Assembly (NCBI RefSeq): GCF_000732945.1
Contig: NZ_CP008944.1
Coordinates: 558,001 to 622,000 of the forward strand
Direction of reading: 5' to 3'
Source: Corynebacterium atypicum
Lineage (GTDB): Bacteria > Actinomycetota > Actinomycetes > Mycobacteriales > Mycobacteriaceae
Length of the DNA: 64,000 nucleotides
Shown here one piece after another: positions 47,192 to 55,142 of the stretch. The notes beneath the pieces are model-generated. The model had not been told where the DNA came from and searched no databases. It was given only the letters and a program-made list of their open reading frames with translations. Each line of letters starts with the position of its first letter. Within the stretch, counting starts at the first letter, position 1. The translations under genes and the position numbers were made by a program.

Positions 47192-49264
47192 ATGATCGAC
47201 CTGAGCGCGCTCGATGACGACCAACGGGTGGCCGCCACCGCTCCCCGCGGACCGGTGTGCATCCTGGCCGGCGGCGGGACAGGAAAGACGCGCACGATTA
47301 CCTATCGGATCGCGCACCTCATCGACTCCGGCTTCGTCAGCCCGCAGCGCGTCCTAGCCGTCACGTTTACTCAGCGCGCGGCCGGCGAGATGCGCGATCG
47401 CCTCGCCCGGCTGGGGATCGGCGGGGTGCAGGCGCGCACCTTTCACGCGGCTGCGCGACGTCAGCTGAAGTATTTCTGGCCGCAGATCGCCGGACAGCTC
47501 CCGTGGCGGCTCATCGACAACAAGTTTCCGCTGATGGGCAGGGCCGCGCGCGCAGCTGGTGTCGAGTCCACCACGGAGACGATTCGCGATCTGCTCAGCG
47601 AGATCGAGTGGGCGAAGTCCTGCCTGATCACCCCCGAGGCCTACCCGGAGCGCATCGAGGCCTCGGACCGCACACCGCCGGTGGCTGCGCCCAAGGTAGC
47701 CGAGGTCTACAAACGCTACGAGGAGCTGAAGTCGACCCCAGAGGGAATGCTGCTGGACTTCGAGGATCTCCTGTTACACACCGCAGGTGCGCTCGAAAAC
47801 TCCGGGGCAATCGCAGAGGAGTTCCGCGAGCAGTACCGCAGCTTTGTCGTCGACGAGTACCAGGACGTCACCCCACTGCAGTACCGGGTGCTCAAGGCGT
47901 GGCTCGGCGACCGGGACGACCTCACGGTGGTGGGCGACGCCAACCAGACGATCTACTCGTTTACCGGCGCAAGCCCCGAATACCTGCTGCACTTTTCCCG
48001 GGAGTTTCCCCAGGCCACGGTAGTGAAACTGGAGCGCGACTACCGGTCCACCCCCCAGGTCGTAGACCTAGCCAACCGCGTGATCGGCGCAGCCCGCGGC
48101 CGGGTTGCGGGCACGCGTTTGGAGCTTAATGGGATGCGAGATAACGGCCCGGAGCCCGAGTTTAACGAGTACCCGGATGAGCCGACCGAGGCCCGCGAGG
48201 TGGCCGGCAAGATCCTTACTCTGTTGGCCAGCGGCGTGCCGGCCTCAGAGATCGCCGTGCTGTACCGCGTCAACGCGCAGTCCGCGGCGTTTGAGCAGGC
48301 GCTGAGCGACGCGGGCGTGGTCTATCAGGTCCGCGGCGGGGAGGGCTTCTTCCACCGTCCGGAGATCAAACAGGCCATCACGCAGCTGGTGCGGGCAGCG
48401 AACTCGCCTGCCGCCGCCCAGCTCGACGCGGTCCCGATCGGGCAGGCGGTCCGCCACGTGCTCGCCCCGCTGGGGCTTTCAGCCACCGAGCCGCAGGGGG
48501 CGCAGGCCCGTGAGCGGTGGCAGCTGCTGCAGGCGCTGGCGGAGCTGGCAGAAGATCTTCAGCACAACGACCCGGAGCTGGGCTTGGCCGGCCTGCTGGT
48601 CGAACTGCGCCGGCGTGCGGAATCCCGCCAGCCGCCGACGGTCGAGGGGGTGACCCTGGCCAGCCTGCACGCCGCGAAGGGGCTGGAATGGGACGCGGTG
48701 TTCTTGGTGGGGCTGGTGGAAAAGACCCTGCCCATCTCGCACGCCATCGCAGCCGGCGAGCACCAGGTGGAGGAGGAACGTCGCCTCTTTTACGTCGGCA
48801 TCACGCGCGCCCGGGAGCACCTGCACCTGTCCTGGGCCCGAGCCCGGCAGGAGGGCGGGCGGGCGTCGAGGAACCGCAGCCGCTTCCTTGACCCCGTGGT
48901 TCCCGAGACGGGCGGCGATGAGCCCTCGACCAGGCGGGGCCGCGGTTCCCGGCCGCGCCGGTGCCGCGTGTGCGGGCGCCCGCTGCACTCGGCCACCGAG
49001 CGAGTGCTGAATCGCCATGAAGACTGCCCCGCTGACGCGGACCAGGCGGTCTTTGCGGCACTGCGGCAATGGCGCCTAGAGAAGTCCCAGCAGATGGATG
49101 TGCCCGCGTACATCGTCTTCACCGACGCCACCTTGACCGCGATAGCTGAGGCCCAGCCCAGCTCGCCGACCGAACTTCTCGGAATCTCTGGGGTGGGGCC
49201 GGTTAAGGTGGAGAAATTTGGCGCTGAGCTGCTTTCCGTTCTGGCGCAATTTCCCCGTCGCTAG
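47192..49264 (+). CDS. uvrD2: ATP-dependent DNA helicase UvrD2
   Basis: A 690-residue SF1 helicase from ATG at 47192. Motif I is GGGTGKTRT (Lys32), with VTFTQRAAGEM, VVDEYQDV, GDANQTIYSFTGA, ASLHAAKGLEW and YVGITRAREHL. After the motor there is a Cys-rich zinc-like segment (CRVCGRPLHSATE ... EDC) and a C-terminal HRDC domain (VFTDATLTAIAE, GISGVGPVKVEKFG). That combination identifies UvrD2, which is essential in mycobacteria. AAGGAG lies 13 bases upstream of the start. Confidence 0.92.
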   Translation: MIDLSALDDDQRVAATAPRGPVCILAGGGTGKTRTITYRIAHLIDSGFVSPQRVLAVTFTQRAAGEMRDRLARLGIGGVQARTFHAAARRQLKYFWPQIAGQLPWRLIDNKFPLMGRAARAAGVESTTETIRDLLSEIEWAKSCLITPEAYPERIEASDRTPPVAAPKVAEVYKRYEELKSTPEGMLLDFEDLLLHTAGALENSGAIAEEFREQYRSFVVDEYQDVTPLQYRVLKAWLGDRDDLTVVGDANQTIYSFTGASPEYLLHFSREFPQATVVKLERDYRSTPQVVDLANRVIGAARGRVAGTRLELNGMRDNGPEPEFNEYPDEPTEAREVAGKILTLLASGVPASEIAVLYRVNAQSAAFEQALSDAGVVYQVRGGEGFFHRPEIKQAITQLVRAANSPAAAQLDAVPIGQAVRHVLAPLGLSATEPQGAQARERWQLLQALAELAEDLQHNDPELGLAGLLVELRRRAESRQPPTVEGVTLASLHAAKGLEWDAVFLVGLVEKTLPISHAIAAGEHQVEEERRLFYVGITRAREHLHLSWARARQEGGRASRNRSRFLDPVVPETGGDEPSTRRGRGSRPRRCRVCGRPLHSATERVLNRHEDCPADADQAVFAALRQWRLEKSQQMDVPAYIVFTDATLTAIAEAQPSSPTELLGISGVGPVKVEKFGAELLSVLAQFPRR

Positions 49265-50086
49265 CCGTCCAGCACACCGCGCAGTGGCGGTGCCGGGAGA
49301 TCGTGGTGGAGCTTTCGACCCCGCGGGCGCCGACGTGCCAGAGCGCGCCGGGTGCGATGGGTATGTCCGTCCCCGCCGGCGCGTCCTGCGGCCCGGCGTC
49401 GCCGGAGGCCGCGCCCGGGACGTCCCGCAGCCCGCACAGCGCGGGTCGCGGTCTGCCTGGTGGTGGTCGAAGCGGGGGCACGGGCCGCGCCCAGAAGCGC
49501 GCAAGGGGCCTACCCAGCCCCGGTGGTCGACCATGGCGACGGGGAGGTAAGTGGGGGCAAGCCTGCTGATCACGGGGGCGAGTATGCGACCGTGGGCGAG
49601 TCGGTCGACGCCGATCACCGGCGCGCCGCGGGCGGGGGAGTGGATGAGGTAGGCGACGTCAGTCTCTCCGGCCAGCGGCCGGCGGACTTGGATTCCGTGG
49701 GATGCCAGCAGGCTTGAGAGGGCCTCGGCAAGCGGGCTTCGGCCCAGCAGGAGCACGCGAGCCGTGGCGCGGCGGTGGACTCGCAGCACCCCGCAGGCCA
49801 TCAGATCGGAGACGAGCACCTCCGCAGCCGCTCGGCTCAACCCGGCTGCCTCGAGCCGGCGGAGGGCCTCCGGTAGCTCGACGGGCCGGTGGAAGGTGAC
49901 GAGCGTTGACGCCAGCGCGGTGGGGCGCTCGACTGCCACGATGCCGGTGCGGGTTGCGTCGAGGCCGAATTGGACGGAGCCACCGTCGCGTACGAGCGGC
50001 TGGGCCCCGTGCGCGAGCCGGATCTTGGGCGGTTCTGCGCGGTGTGCGTTGAACCCCGGCGCGTCCTCGCGGCGTGCATCGAACAT
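49203..50086 (-). pseudogene. Cyclodehydratase-like (TOMM leader-binding-like) protein, frameshifted
   Basis: The first frame opens at ATG 50086 (GGGGGAG 4 bases upstream) and gives a start like the Rv3196-type cyclodehydratase family: VQFGLDATRTGIVAVE, LRRLEAAGLSRAAAEVLVSDL and VLLLGRSPLAEALSSLL. After GPCPRFDHHQADRDP that frame degenerates into Arg/Pro-rich shadow sequence. The continuation, ending in RHRHCAVC, is open in another frame with G or C at nearly every third codon position; the join lies at about 49425-49450 and needs one added base. Reconstructed length is about 294 residues. The family has no established role outside thiazole/oxazole peptide clusters, and no peptide precursor is seen nearby. 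Confidence 0.7.
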
Positions 50087-50135
50087 GAAGCTCCCCCGTC
50101 AATCCCCGTTATCGACGCTTCTATTTCACCACAAC

Positions 50136-50141
50136 TAGGCT
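50136..50141 (+). promoter_or_regulatory. -10 element of the leaderless YgjP-like gene
   Basis: TAGGCT is 8 bases before the ATG at 50150 with no Shine-Dalgarno. Confidence 0.5.
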
Positions 50142-50149
50142 ACCCGGGT

Positions 50150-50656
50150 ATGCCGAAGGAGCCGGAAATCCGAGTTATTCGTTCCGCCCGCCGCCGCCGG
50201 ACTATCCAGGCACGCCGGGTGGGCGGGGTTATTGAGGTGCGCATCCCGGATGCGCTGTCCCCGGCCGAGGAGGCCGAGGCGGTGGCGGGCATCGTGGCCA
50301 AGGTGCGCAGCCAGGAGGTTGCGGCCCCCATTTCCGACGCGGCGTTGCTCGCCCGCGCACGCAGGCTCAACGCGAGCGTCTTGGAATCCCGGGCTCGGGT
50401 GCAGTCGGTGCGGTGGGTGTCTAACCAGACGACGCGCTGGGGCTCGTGCACGCAGGCCACCGGGGCGATCAGGATCAGCGATCGGCTACGCGAGGTGCCG
50501 GACTACGTGCTCGACGCGGTCCTGGTCCATGAGCTTGTGCACACTTTCGTCCCCGGCGGGCACACGGCGGAGTTCTGGAGCTGGGCGGAGCGGGCGCCGC
50601 GGGCGGAGCGGGCTCGTGGCTACCTCGAGGCCTACGGCAGGTACGCGGGGGACTAG
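50150..50656 (+). CDS. YgjP/M48-type metallopeptidase family protein
   Basis: A 168-residue protein with the zinc site VLVHELVHTFVPGGHTAEFW, in which the HELVH pair and the later His give three likely ligands; the upstream segment TTRWGSCTQATGAIRIS is the family signature. This is the YgjP-like group of metallopeptidases. I chose ATG at 50150, which follows a -10 by 8 bases; the longer reading from 49970 lies antisense to the neighbour's coding region. It is convergent with the DUF2342 gene, overlapping by 4 bases. Confidence 0.88.
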   Translation: MPKEPEIRVIRSARRRRTIQARRVGGVIEVRIPDALSPAEEAEAVAGIVAKVRSQEVAAPISDAALLARARRLNASVLESRARVQSVRWVSNQTTRWGSCTQATGAIRISDRLREVPDYVLDAVLVHELVHTFVPGGHTAEFWSWAERAPRAERARGYLEAYGRYAGD

Positions 50657-52089
50657 CTGCGGTTTTCTGGGCCTTCGTCGGTTGCGGGATCGTCGTCCGT
50701 GTCGGCAGCGCCGCCTTCGCCGTCCTGGTCCTGGGCGAGCTGGCGTTCTAGCTCTTCGATCTCGCTGATCGGGTCGAAGGAGTCGCCGTCGTCGGCGGCC
50801 AGCAAGCCGTCGATAAACTCGGCTGAGTTCTCCAGGTCGCTAGCGGTGGGCAAAAAGTCCGGGTGGTCCCACACGCGGTCCCGGCGCTCGATGCCCACCG
50901 CCGTTTCTGCGCGGCGCCACAGCTCGGTGGCTTCGGCCACCTTGGGGGCGGCAAACTCTATGCCCACGACCTTGGAAAACGCCTGCTCGGCAGATCCGCC
51001 GGTGGCGCGCCGGCGTCGCCAGGCCTCGTTCATCGCGGACGTCGACGGGATCCGCTCGCCCATGGCCTCGGTCACCACCAGCTCGACCCAGCCTTCGACG
51101 AGGGCCAGCAGCGTCTCCAGGCGTGTTACGGCGCTCGCGTTGCGCGAGCTGATCTTGGGGGAGAGGTCCATGTTCTGCAACTTTTCGATGGCCTCTTGGA
51201 TGGCCTGGGGGTCGCCGGACTCCAGGTTCATCTCGCGGGCGGCCTCCTCGATGTGGGAGGTGTCGATGACCAGTCCCTGGGCGTACTCCTCGACGGAAGA
51301 TACAAGGCGTTCCACTAGCCAGGGCACGTGGCGGAAGAGCCGCTGGCGTGCGGCTTCGCGCGCCGCGGTGTAGACGAGAAATTCCTGCACGGGTACGCCC
51401 AGTTCCTTGGCCACCGGCTGGATATTGCTCGGTAAGAGCGCCGTGGTTCCCTGCGGAGCAACGGGGATCCCAAAGTCCGAGCCGGTAAGCGTCTGGCCGG
51501 CTAGGTCGCCTAATGCGTGGCCCAGCTGCATGCCGAAGTTCATCCCGTACATTTGCTGCATCATGTTGGCCATGGGGCCGATCATTTCCCGGGCCTGTTC
51601 GGGCACGGAGTCCAGCTGCGCCTGGCTCATGTGCTCGGCGACGGGGGTAACCATCCGCTTCCACATCGGCAGCGTCTCAGTCAACCAGTCCTTTGGGCTC
51701 CAAGCCGCAACCTTGGCCTCGGAGGCCGGCAGCGTCGTGGCATCGTTAAGCCAGAGCTCCGCGAGCCGCGCGGACTCTTCAACCGCCGAGGCGTCCTGCT
51801 GGCGCACGGCGTCTGGGCGGCCCTGGACTTGCTGGACAGCGATCCGCATGGCGACCTCATAATTGACGGGCCCCTGTCCTTCCGGGGAGTTCATCGAGGA
51901 GCCCATGCCGGAGAGCATCTGGCCGAATTGGCTCAAAATATCGCCTAAGCCGCCGGCCTGCCCGCCGGAATTGCCCATCCCAGGGCCCATAAAAAACGCC
52001 CCGAAGGGGTTCTGTTGGCGGTCGTCTTTGCGCCCGTTCTCATCGTCATCGTCGTTGCCGAAGCTAAAACCGAATCCACCTGAAGTCAT
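50653..52089 (-). CDS. DUF2342 zinc-dependent metalloprotease-like protein
   Basis: A 478-residue actinobacterial protein. The N-terminus is Gly/Met/Asp-rich (GFGFSFGNDDDDENG), then the DUF2342 domain with YTAAREAARQRLFRHVPWL and LLALVEGWVELVV. In other family members, as far as I recall, the first motif reads REAAHQRLF with a metal-binding His; here it is Arg, so metal binding is doubtful. The last 50 residues are strongly acidic. It is divergent from the PDZ-Lon protease gene, a conserved arrangement (Rv3195-Rv3194c). Confidence 0.82.
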   Translation of the reverse strand: MTSGGFGFSFGNDDDDENGRKDDRQQNPFGAFFMGPGMGNSGGQAGGLGDILSQFGQMLSGMGSSMNSPEGQGPVNYEVAMRIAVQQVQGRPDAVRQQDASAVEESARLAELWLNDATTLPASEAKVAAWSPKDWLTETLPMWKRMVTPVAEHMSQAQLDSVPEQAREMIGPMANMMQQMYGMNFGMQLGHALGDLAGQTLTGSDFGIPVAPQGTTALLPSNIQPVAKELGVPVQEFLVYTAAREAARQRLFRHVPWLVERLVSSVEEYAQGLVIDTSHIEEAAREMNLESGDPQAIQEAIEKLQNMDLSPKISSRNASAVTRLETLLALVEGWVELVVTEAMGERIPSTSAMNEAWRRRRATGGSAEQAFSKVVGIEFAAPKVAEATELWRRAETAVGIERRDRVWDHPDFLPTASDLENSAEFIDGLLAADDGDSFDPISEIEELERQLAQDQDGEGGAADTDDDPATDEGPENRS

Positions 52090-52230
52090 GCTTCCAAACT
52101 ACCGGGGGCCTGGCGGCCGGGGCCACAGCGTGGCGGAAAGCGGACAACGCTCTCAGCGAACACCGAAGCTGCGGCCGCCTCCCGGAAGCTATGCGGCAGG
52201 CCCGCGCACGCTGCCCGCAGCTCCTGGCGG

Positions 52231-52236
52231 TAGCCT
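52231..52236 (+). promoter_or_regulatory. -10 element of the leaderless PDZ-Lon protease gene
   Basis: TAGCCT lies 7 bases before the GTG at 52244 with no Shine-Dalgarno. Confidence 0.55.
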
Positions 52237-52243
52237 ATTCAGA

Positions 52244-53296
52244 GTGAATCGCCGCCTAAAAACAGTGTGCTGGGGTGCCGTCCCGGTGGTAGCTCTTGCC
52301 ACCTTGCTCTCCATGGACCACGTGCCCGGCACGGATATCTCGTTGACCGTCCCGTACGCAGCCGAAGGGCCAGGGCCGAGCTTTAACACGCTCGGCACCG
52401 TCGAAGATCAAGAGGTAGTCGAGATCTCCGGGGCGAAAAGCTATCCGACCACCGGTCAGCTGAACATGACCACCGTCGCGGTGCGCACGCGGATGACCCT
52501 GGCGCAGGCCATACAGCGCTGGTTGCTCAGCGACGATACGCTGGTGCCAATCGAACAGATTATTCCGCCCGAGCTCTCTCCGGAGCAGGTAGACCAAGTC
52601 AACAAGATGTCTTTTTCCGTCTCGGAGGCCCAGGCGATTGCCGCGGCGTTGACCTACCTCGACCGGCCCGTCGTCGTGGAGGCCACAGGCGTTCTCGACA
52701 ACTCGGCCGCACAAGGCAAGTTCTCCGCGGGCGACCGCATCCTGGCCATTGATGGCCGGCCGGTGAACCAGCCGACCGCCGTGCGCGAAGCCGTGCTCGA
52801 GCACCGGCCCGGCGATACGGTGACGGTGCGTGTGAGCCGGGATAAAAGCGAGCGCGACGTCGAGGTGAAGCTGGGCGAAAGCCCGCAGGATAGCTCGCAG
52901 CCCATGTTGGGCGTCCTGATGACCGTCGCGGCGGAGGACGGCATGGAGGTTGACTTCAACTTGCAGGATATCGGCGGCCCTAGCGCCGGGATGATCTTTG
53001 CCCTTGCCGTGATAGACAAGCTCACCCCTGAAGAGCTCACTGGGGGCCACTTTGTGGCCGGTACCGGATCGATCTCCGAGGATGGCTCCGTCGGCGAGAT
53101 CGGTGGCATCCCGCACAAGGCACGCAGCGCGCACGATCTGGGCGCCGAGCTCTTCCTCGCGCCGGCGGGAAACTGCGCGGAGCTCGGCGGGCAGGACTAT
53201 CCGGGCATGACGGTGGCGCGGGTGTCCACGCTTGCCGACGCCGTGACCGAGATGGACAACTTCGCCCATGGCAGGCCCGTGAATACGTGCCAGTAA
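52244..53296 (+). CDS. Membrane-anchored PDZ domain and Lon-type (S16) serine protease
   Basis: A 350-residue protein: a signal-anchor at about residues 6-24, an extracytoplasmic N-terminal domain, a PDZ domain at about 140-215 (GKFSAGDRILAIDGRPV) and a Lon-type catalytic domain. The Ser-Lys dyad is Ser247 in GGPSAGM and Lys292 in GIPHKARSA, 45 residues apart as in Lon. The family (Rv3194c, YlbL) probably trims envelope proteins. I chose GTG at 52244 because a -10 hexamer lies 7 bases upstream; the longer frame begins inside the divergent gene. Confidence 0.92.
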   Translation: MNRRLKTVCWGAVPVVALATLLSMDHVPGTDISLTVPYAAEGPGPSFNTLGTVEDQEVVEISGAKSYPTTGQLNMTTVAVRTRMTLAQAIQRWLLSDDTLVPIEQIIPPELSPEQVDQVNKMSFSVSEAQAIAAALTYLDRPVVVEATGVLDNSAAQGKFSAGDRILAIDGRPVNQPTAVREAVLEHRPGDTVTVRVSRDKSERDVEVKLGESPQDSSQPMLGVLMTVAAEDGMEVDFNLQDIGGPSAGMIFALAVIDKLTPEELTGGHFVAGTGSISEDGSVGEIGGIPHKARSAHDLGAELFLAPAGNCAELGGQDYPGMTVARVSTLADAVTEMDNFAHGRPVNTCQ

Positions 53297-53308
53297 AAGT
53301 CGGGTGAG

Positions 53309-54088
53309 CTAGGAGGTGCTCTCGGCCCGCGGGGTGGAGGAAGCGTCGCCGCGGTACGGGATGACGTCGTCGGTGTGGGCCGAGCGCGACCTATGGGTGG
53401 AGCGCGTGCCGGTGTGCGAGCTTTCCCAGCCCTCCGGCGGCTGGGCGAGGCCGAGTTCAAAGATGCGGTCTTCCGGGTCTACCTGATCGGTAGAGACCAT
53501 CTGTTGGACGACGAGCCCGCGCGCGTTATCGACTACGGTCAGCACCGCGGTGTTACCCAGGGTGGACCACCCGACCACGCGGTCTTTCTTGTCTTCCACG
53601 ATCCGGGAGCTGCGCAGCTCGGTCAACACCTGGGTGGTCGATGCGGCCTTGGAATCGGACTTGAAGAACTGGAACTGGCCCACGTCGCGCCCCGAGCACT
53701 CCATGGAATTCTCAAGTCCGTTGGGGGTGCATGAGTCAAACTGGTCGAAGAGCTCCGCCGGGACCAGGCCAGAGAAGGTGCTGCGGGCCTTGGCGAGCTC
53801 GCCGCGGTTTTCTTCGTCCTCGGCGTCCTTTGATTTGTCCTTCTTCGGCGTCGTCGCGGCCTGGCTGGTGGTTAGTTCCGTTGTGGTCGGCTCGGCAGAT
53901 TCTGTGGAGGTAGCCGGCGTCGGTTCCGCGGGGGCAGGCTCCTCGCCGCCGCAGGCCGTCAGGCCGAGCGCGAGCGTGCCGACGGCGATAACACCTAGCG
54001 TTCTCCCACGCCGGCGCTTCGCGGTACCGGCTGGTACCGGGTGTGGCCGCATCCGAAAGGCGTGGGCTAAACGGGTCGGCTCGGTCAC
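53309..54088 (-). CDS. Conserved lipoprotein of unknown function
   Basis: A 259-residue exported lipoprotein. A basic N-terminus and hydrophobic core end in lipobox LTAC with the modified Cys at about residue 46; starting at Met13 would shorten the signal to a more usual length. A Pro/Thr/Glu-rich linker follows, then a folded domain with LVPAELFDQFDSCTPNGLENSMECSG in part, holding a likely disulfide pair. The last 35 residues are Ser/Thr/Arg-rich. It is convergent with the PDZ-Lon gene, 12 bp apart. No function is recognised. Confidence 0.78.
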   Translation of the reverse strand: MTEPTRLAHAFRMRPHPVPAGTAKRRRGRTLGVIAVGTLALGLTACGGEEPAPAEPTPATSTESAEPTTTELTTSQAATTPKKDKSKDAEDEENRGELAKARSTFSGLVPAELFDQFDSCTPNGLENSMECSGRDVGQFQFFKSDSKAASTTQVLTELRSSRIVEDKKDRVVGWSTLGNTAVLTVVDNARGLVVQQMVSTDQVDPEDRIFELGLAQPPEGWESSHTGTRSTHRSRSAHTDDVIPYRGDASSTPRAESTS

Positions 54089-54280
54089 GTCGGGGGCACC
54101 TCGCTAGATAAAAAGCTCTGTAACGGTCGGTAACGGCCGGCGCGCCGCGGCGCGCCGGGATAGTGCCCATCCTACTGGCAGGCGGTGCTTGCGCTGGCCC
54201 GCGGTACCGTGGCGCGGCGGCAGGCAATAGTGCCCCCCGCGTCGACGGGCGGGGCTCCGGTGGCTATCTCGCTGCCTGGC

Positions 54281-54808
54281 TTACCAATCTTCCGGCGACT
54301 GGTCGAGGCTGGCGCGTAGCAGTTTGAGCACCCCCGGGGCTACGTTGGGTCCGCCACGCAACTCGATCTCATCTGCGGCGAACGCTCCTTTTTCTTCGAG
54401 CTCGGCCTCGGTAGGGCGACGCTGCAGCAAGGTCAGCTCTGCCCCGGAGCGCAGCACCCCGGAGTAGAGGCGCGCTTGATAAGTGTCGCCCTCCGGGCCC
54501 GGGGCCGCGGCGTCGCGAAAGACGATTTCCTGGGCCAAGACCACCCCGATGACTTCCTGCGGCCACGCAATGCGGCCCAGGTAATCAAGAAGCTCGTCGG
54601 ATCCCGGCCGGATTGTCTCCGGCAGGTTGTCCTGGACGACGAGGGCCAGCGGATCTTCTTCGACGTCGGCGACTTGATCGGCTAGCAGCTCAGAAGGGAC
54701 GAGCCCGAAAAGGGTGGGGGGACGGTCCCAGCCCTCGGCGTGGACAAAGTCCACCGCCTCAAGCATCGCGCGGTTTAAGGCCTGCTGGGTGTGGGCCCTC
54801 TCCGGCAT
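54281..54808 (-). CDS. PPA1309 family protein
   Basis: A 175-residue protein of an actinobacterial family named after the Cutibacterium protein PPA1309. Typical segments are ALNRAMLEAVDFVHAEGWDRP, LFGLVPSELL, VGVVLAQEIVF and ELRGGPNVAPGVLKLLRASL. GAGG lies 7 bases before the ATG and a TAGGAT hexamer (minus strand, 54849-54844) is a good -10 candidate. The function is unknown. It is divergent from the UPF0182 gene as in mycobacteria. Confidence 0.88.
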   Translation of the reverse strand: MPERAHTQQALNRAMLEAVDFVHAEGWDRPPTLFGLVPSELLADQVADVEEDPLALVVQDNLPETIRPGSDELLDYLGRIAWPQEVIGVVLAQEIVFRDAAAPGPEGDTYQARLYSGVLRSGAELTLLQRRPTEAELEEKGAFAADEIELRGGPNVAPGVLKLLRASLDQSPEDW

Positions 54809-55142
54809 GCTGGTACCTCGCTTTCTTCAACGGCTCGGGCTGCATCCTAGTGCTTCACCCTAGCCCGCTTAGCCGCACCCGGTGCGGGGCTACTGGGCGA
54901 TGGGGCCAGGTTGTGGGCTGCCCGCCTGCGGGCCGTCTGTGTTCTGCCGCCGGATGCTGGGAACATAGCAGCGGCCTGATTCGTTGCTGTGTTAAGCCCG
55001 CCTCGTCCGGCGGAAGCCGGGTCGCACCTGTAGGGCGCCATTTTTCCTTAGGGTAGGTGGTGTCGCCGCGCGCGGGCCCAAGGCCGTGTCGCTCACCGCG
55101 GCACCATAACCCTGCACGCCAGCTTAAAAACAAGGAGACGTT
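54809..55142. other. Divergent promoter region between PPA1309 and UPF0182 genes
   Basis: This 334-bp gap has no supported gene. It holds TAGGAT on the minus strand at 54849-54844 (for PPA1309), TAGGGT on the plus strand at 55049-55054 (possible -10 for UPF0182), and a perfect palindrome CCGCACC-C-GGTGCGG at 54873-54887. The palindrome has only one central base, so it is more likely a protein-binding site than an RNA hairpin. Confidence 0.5.
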
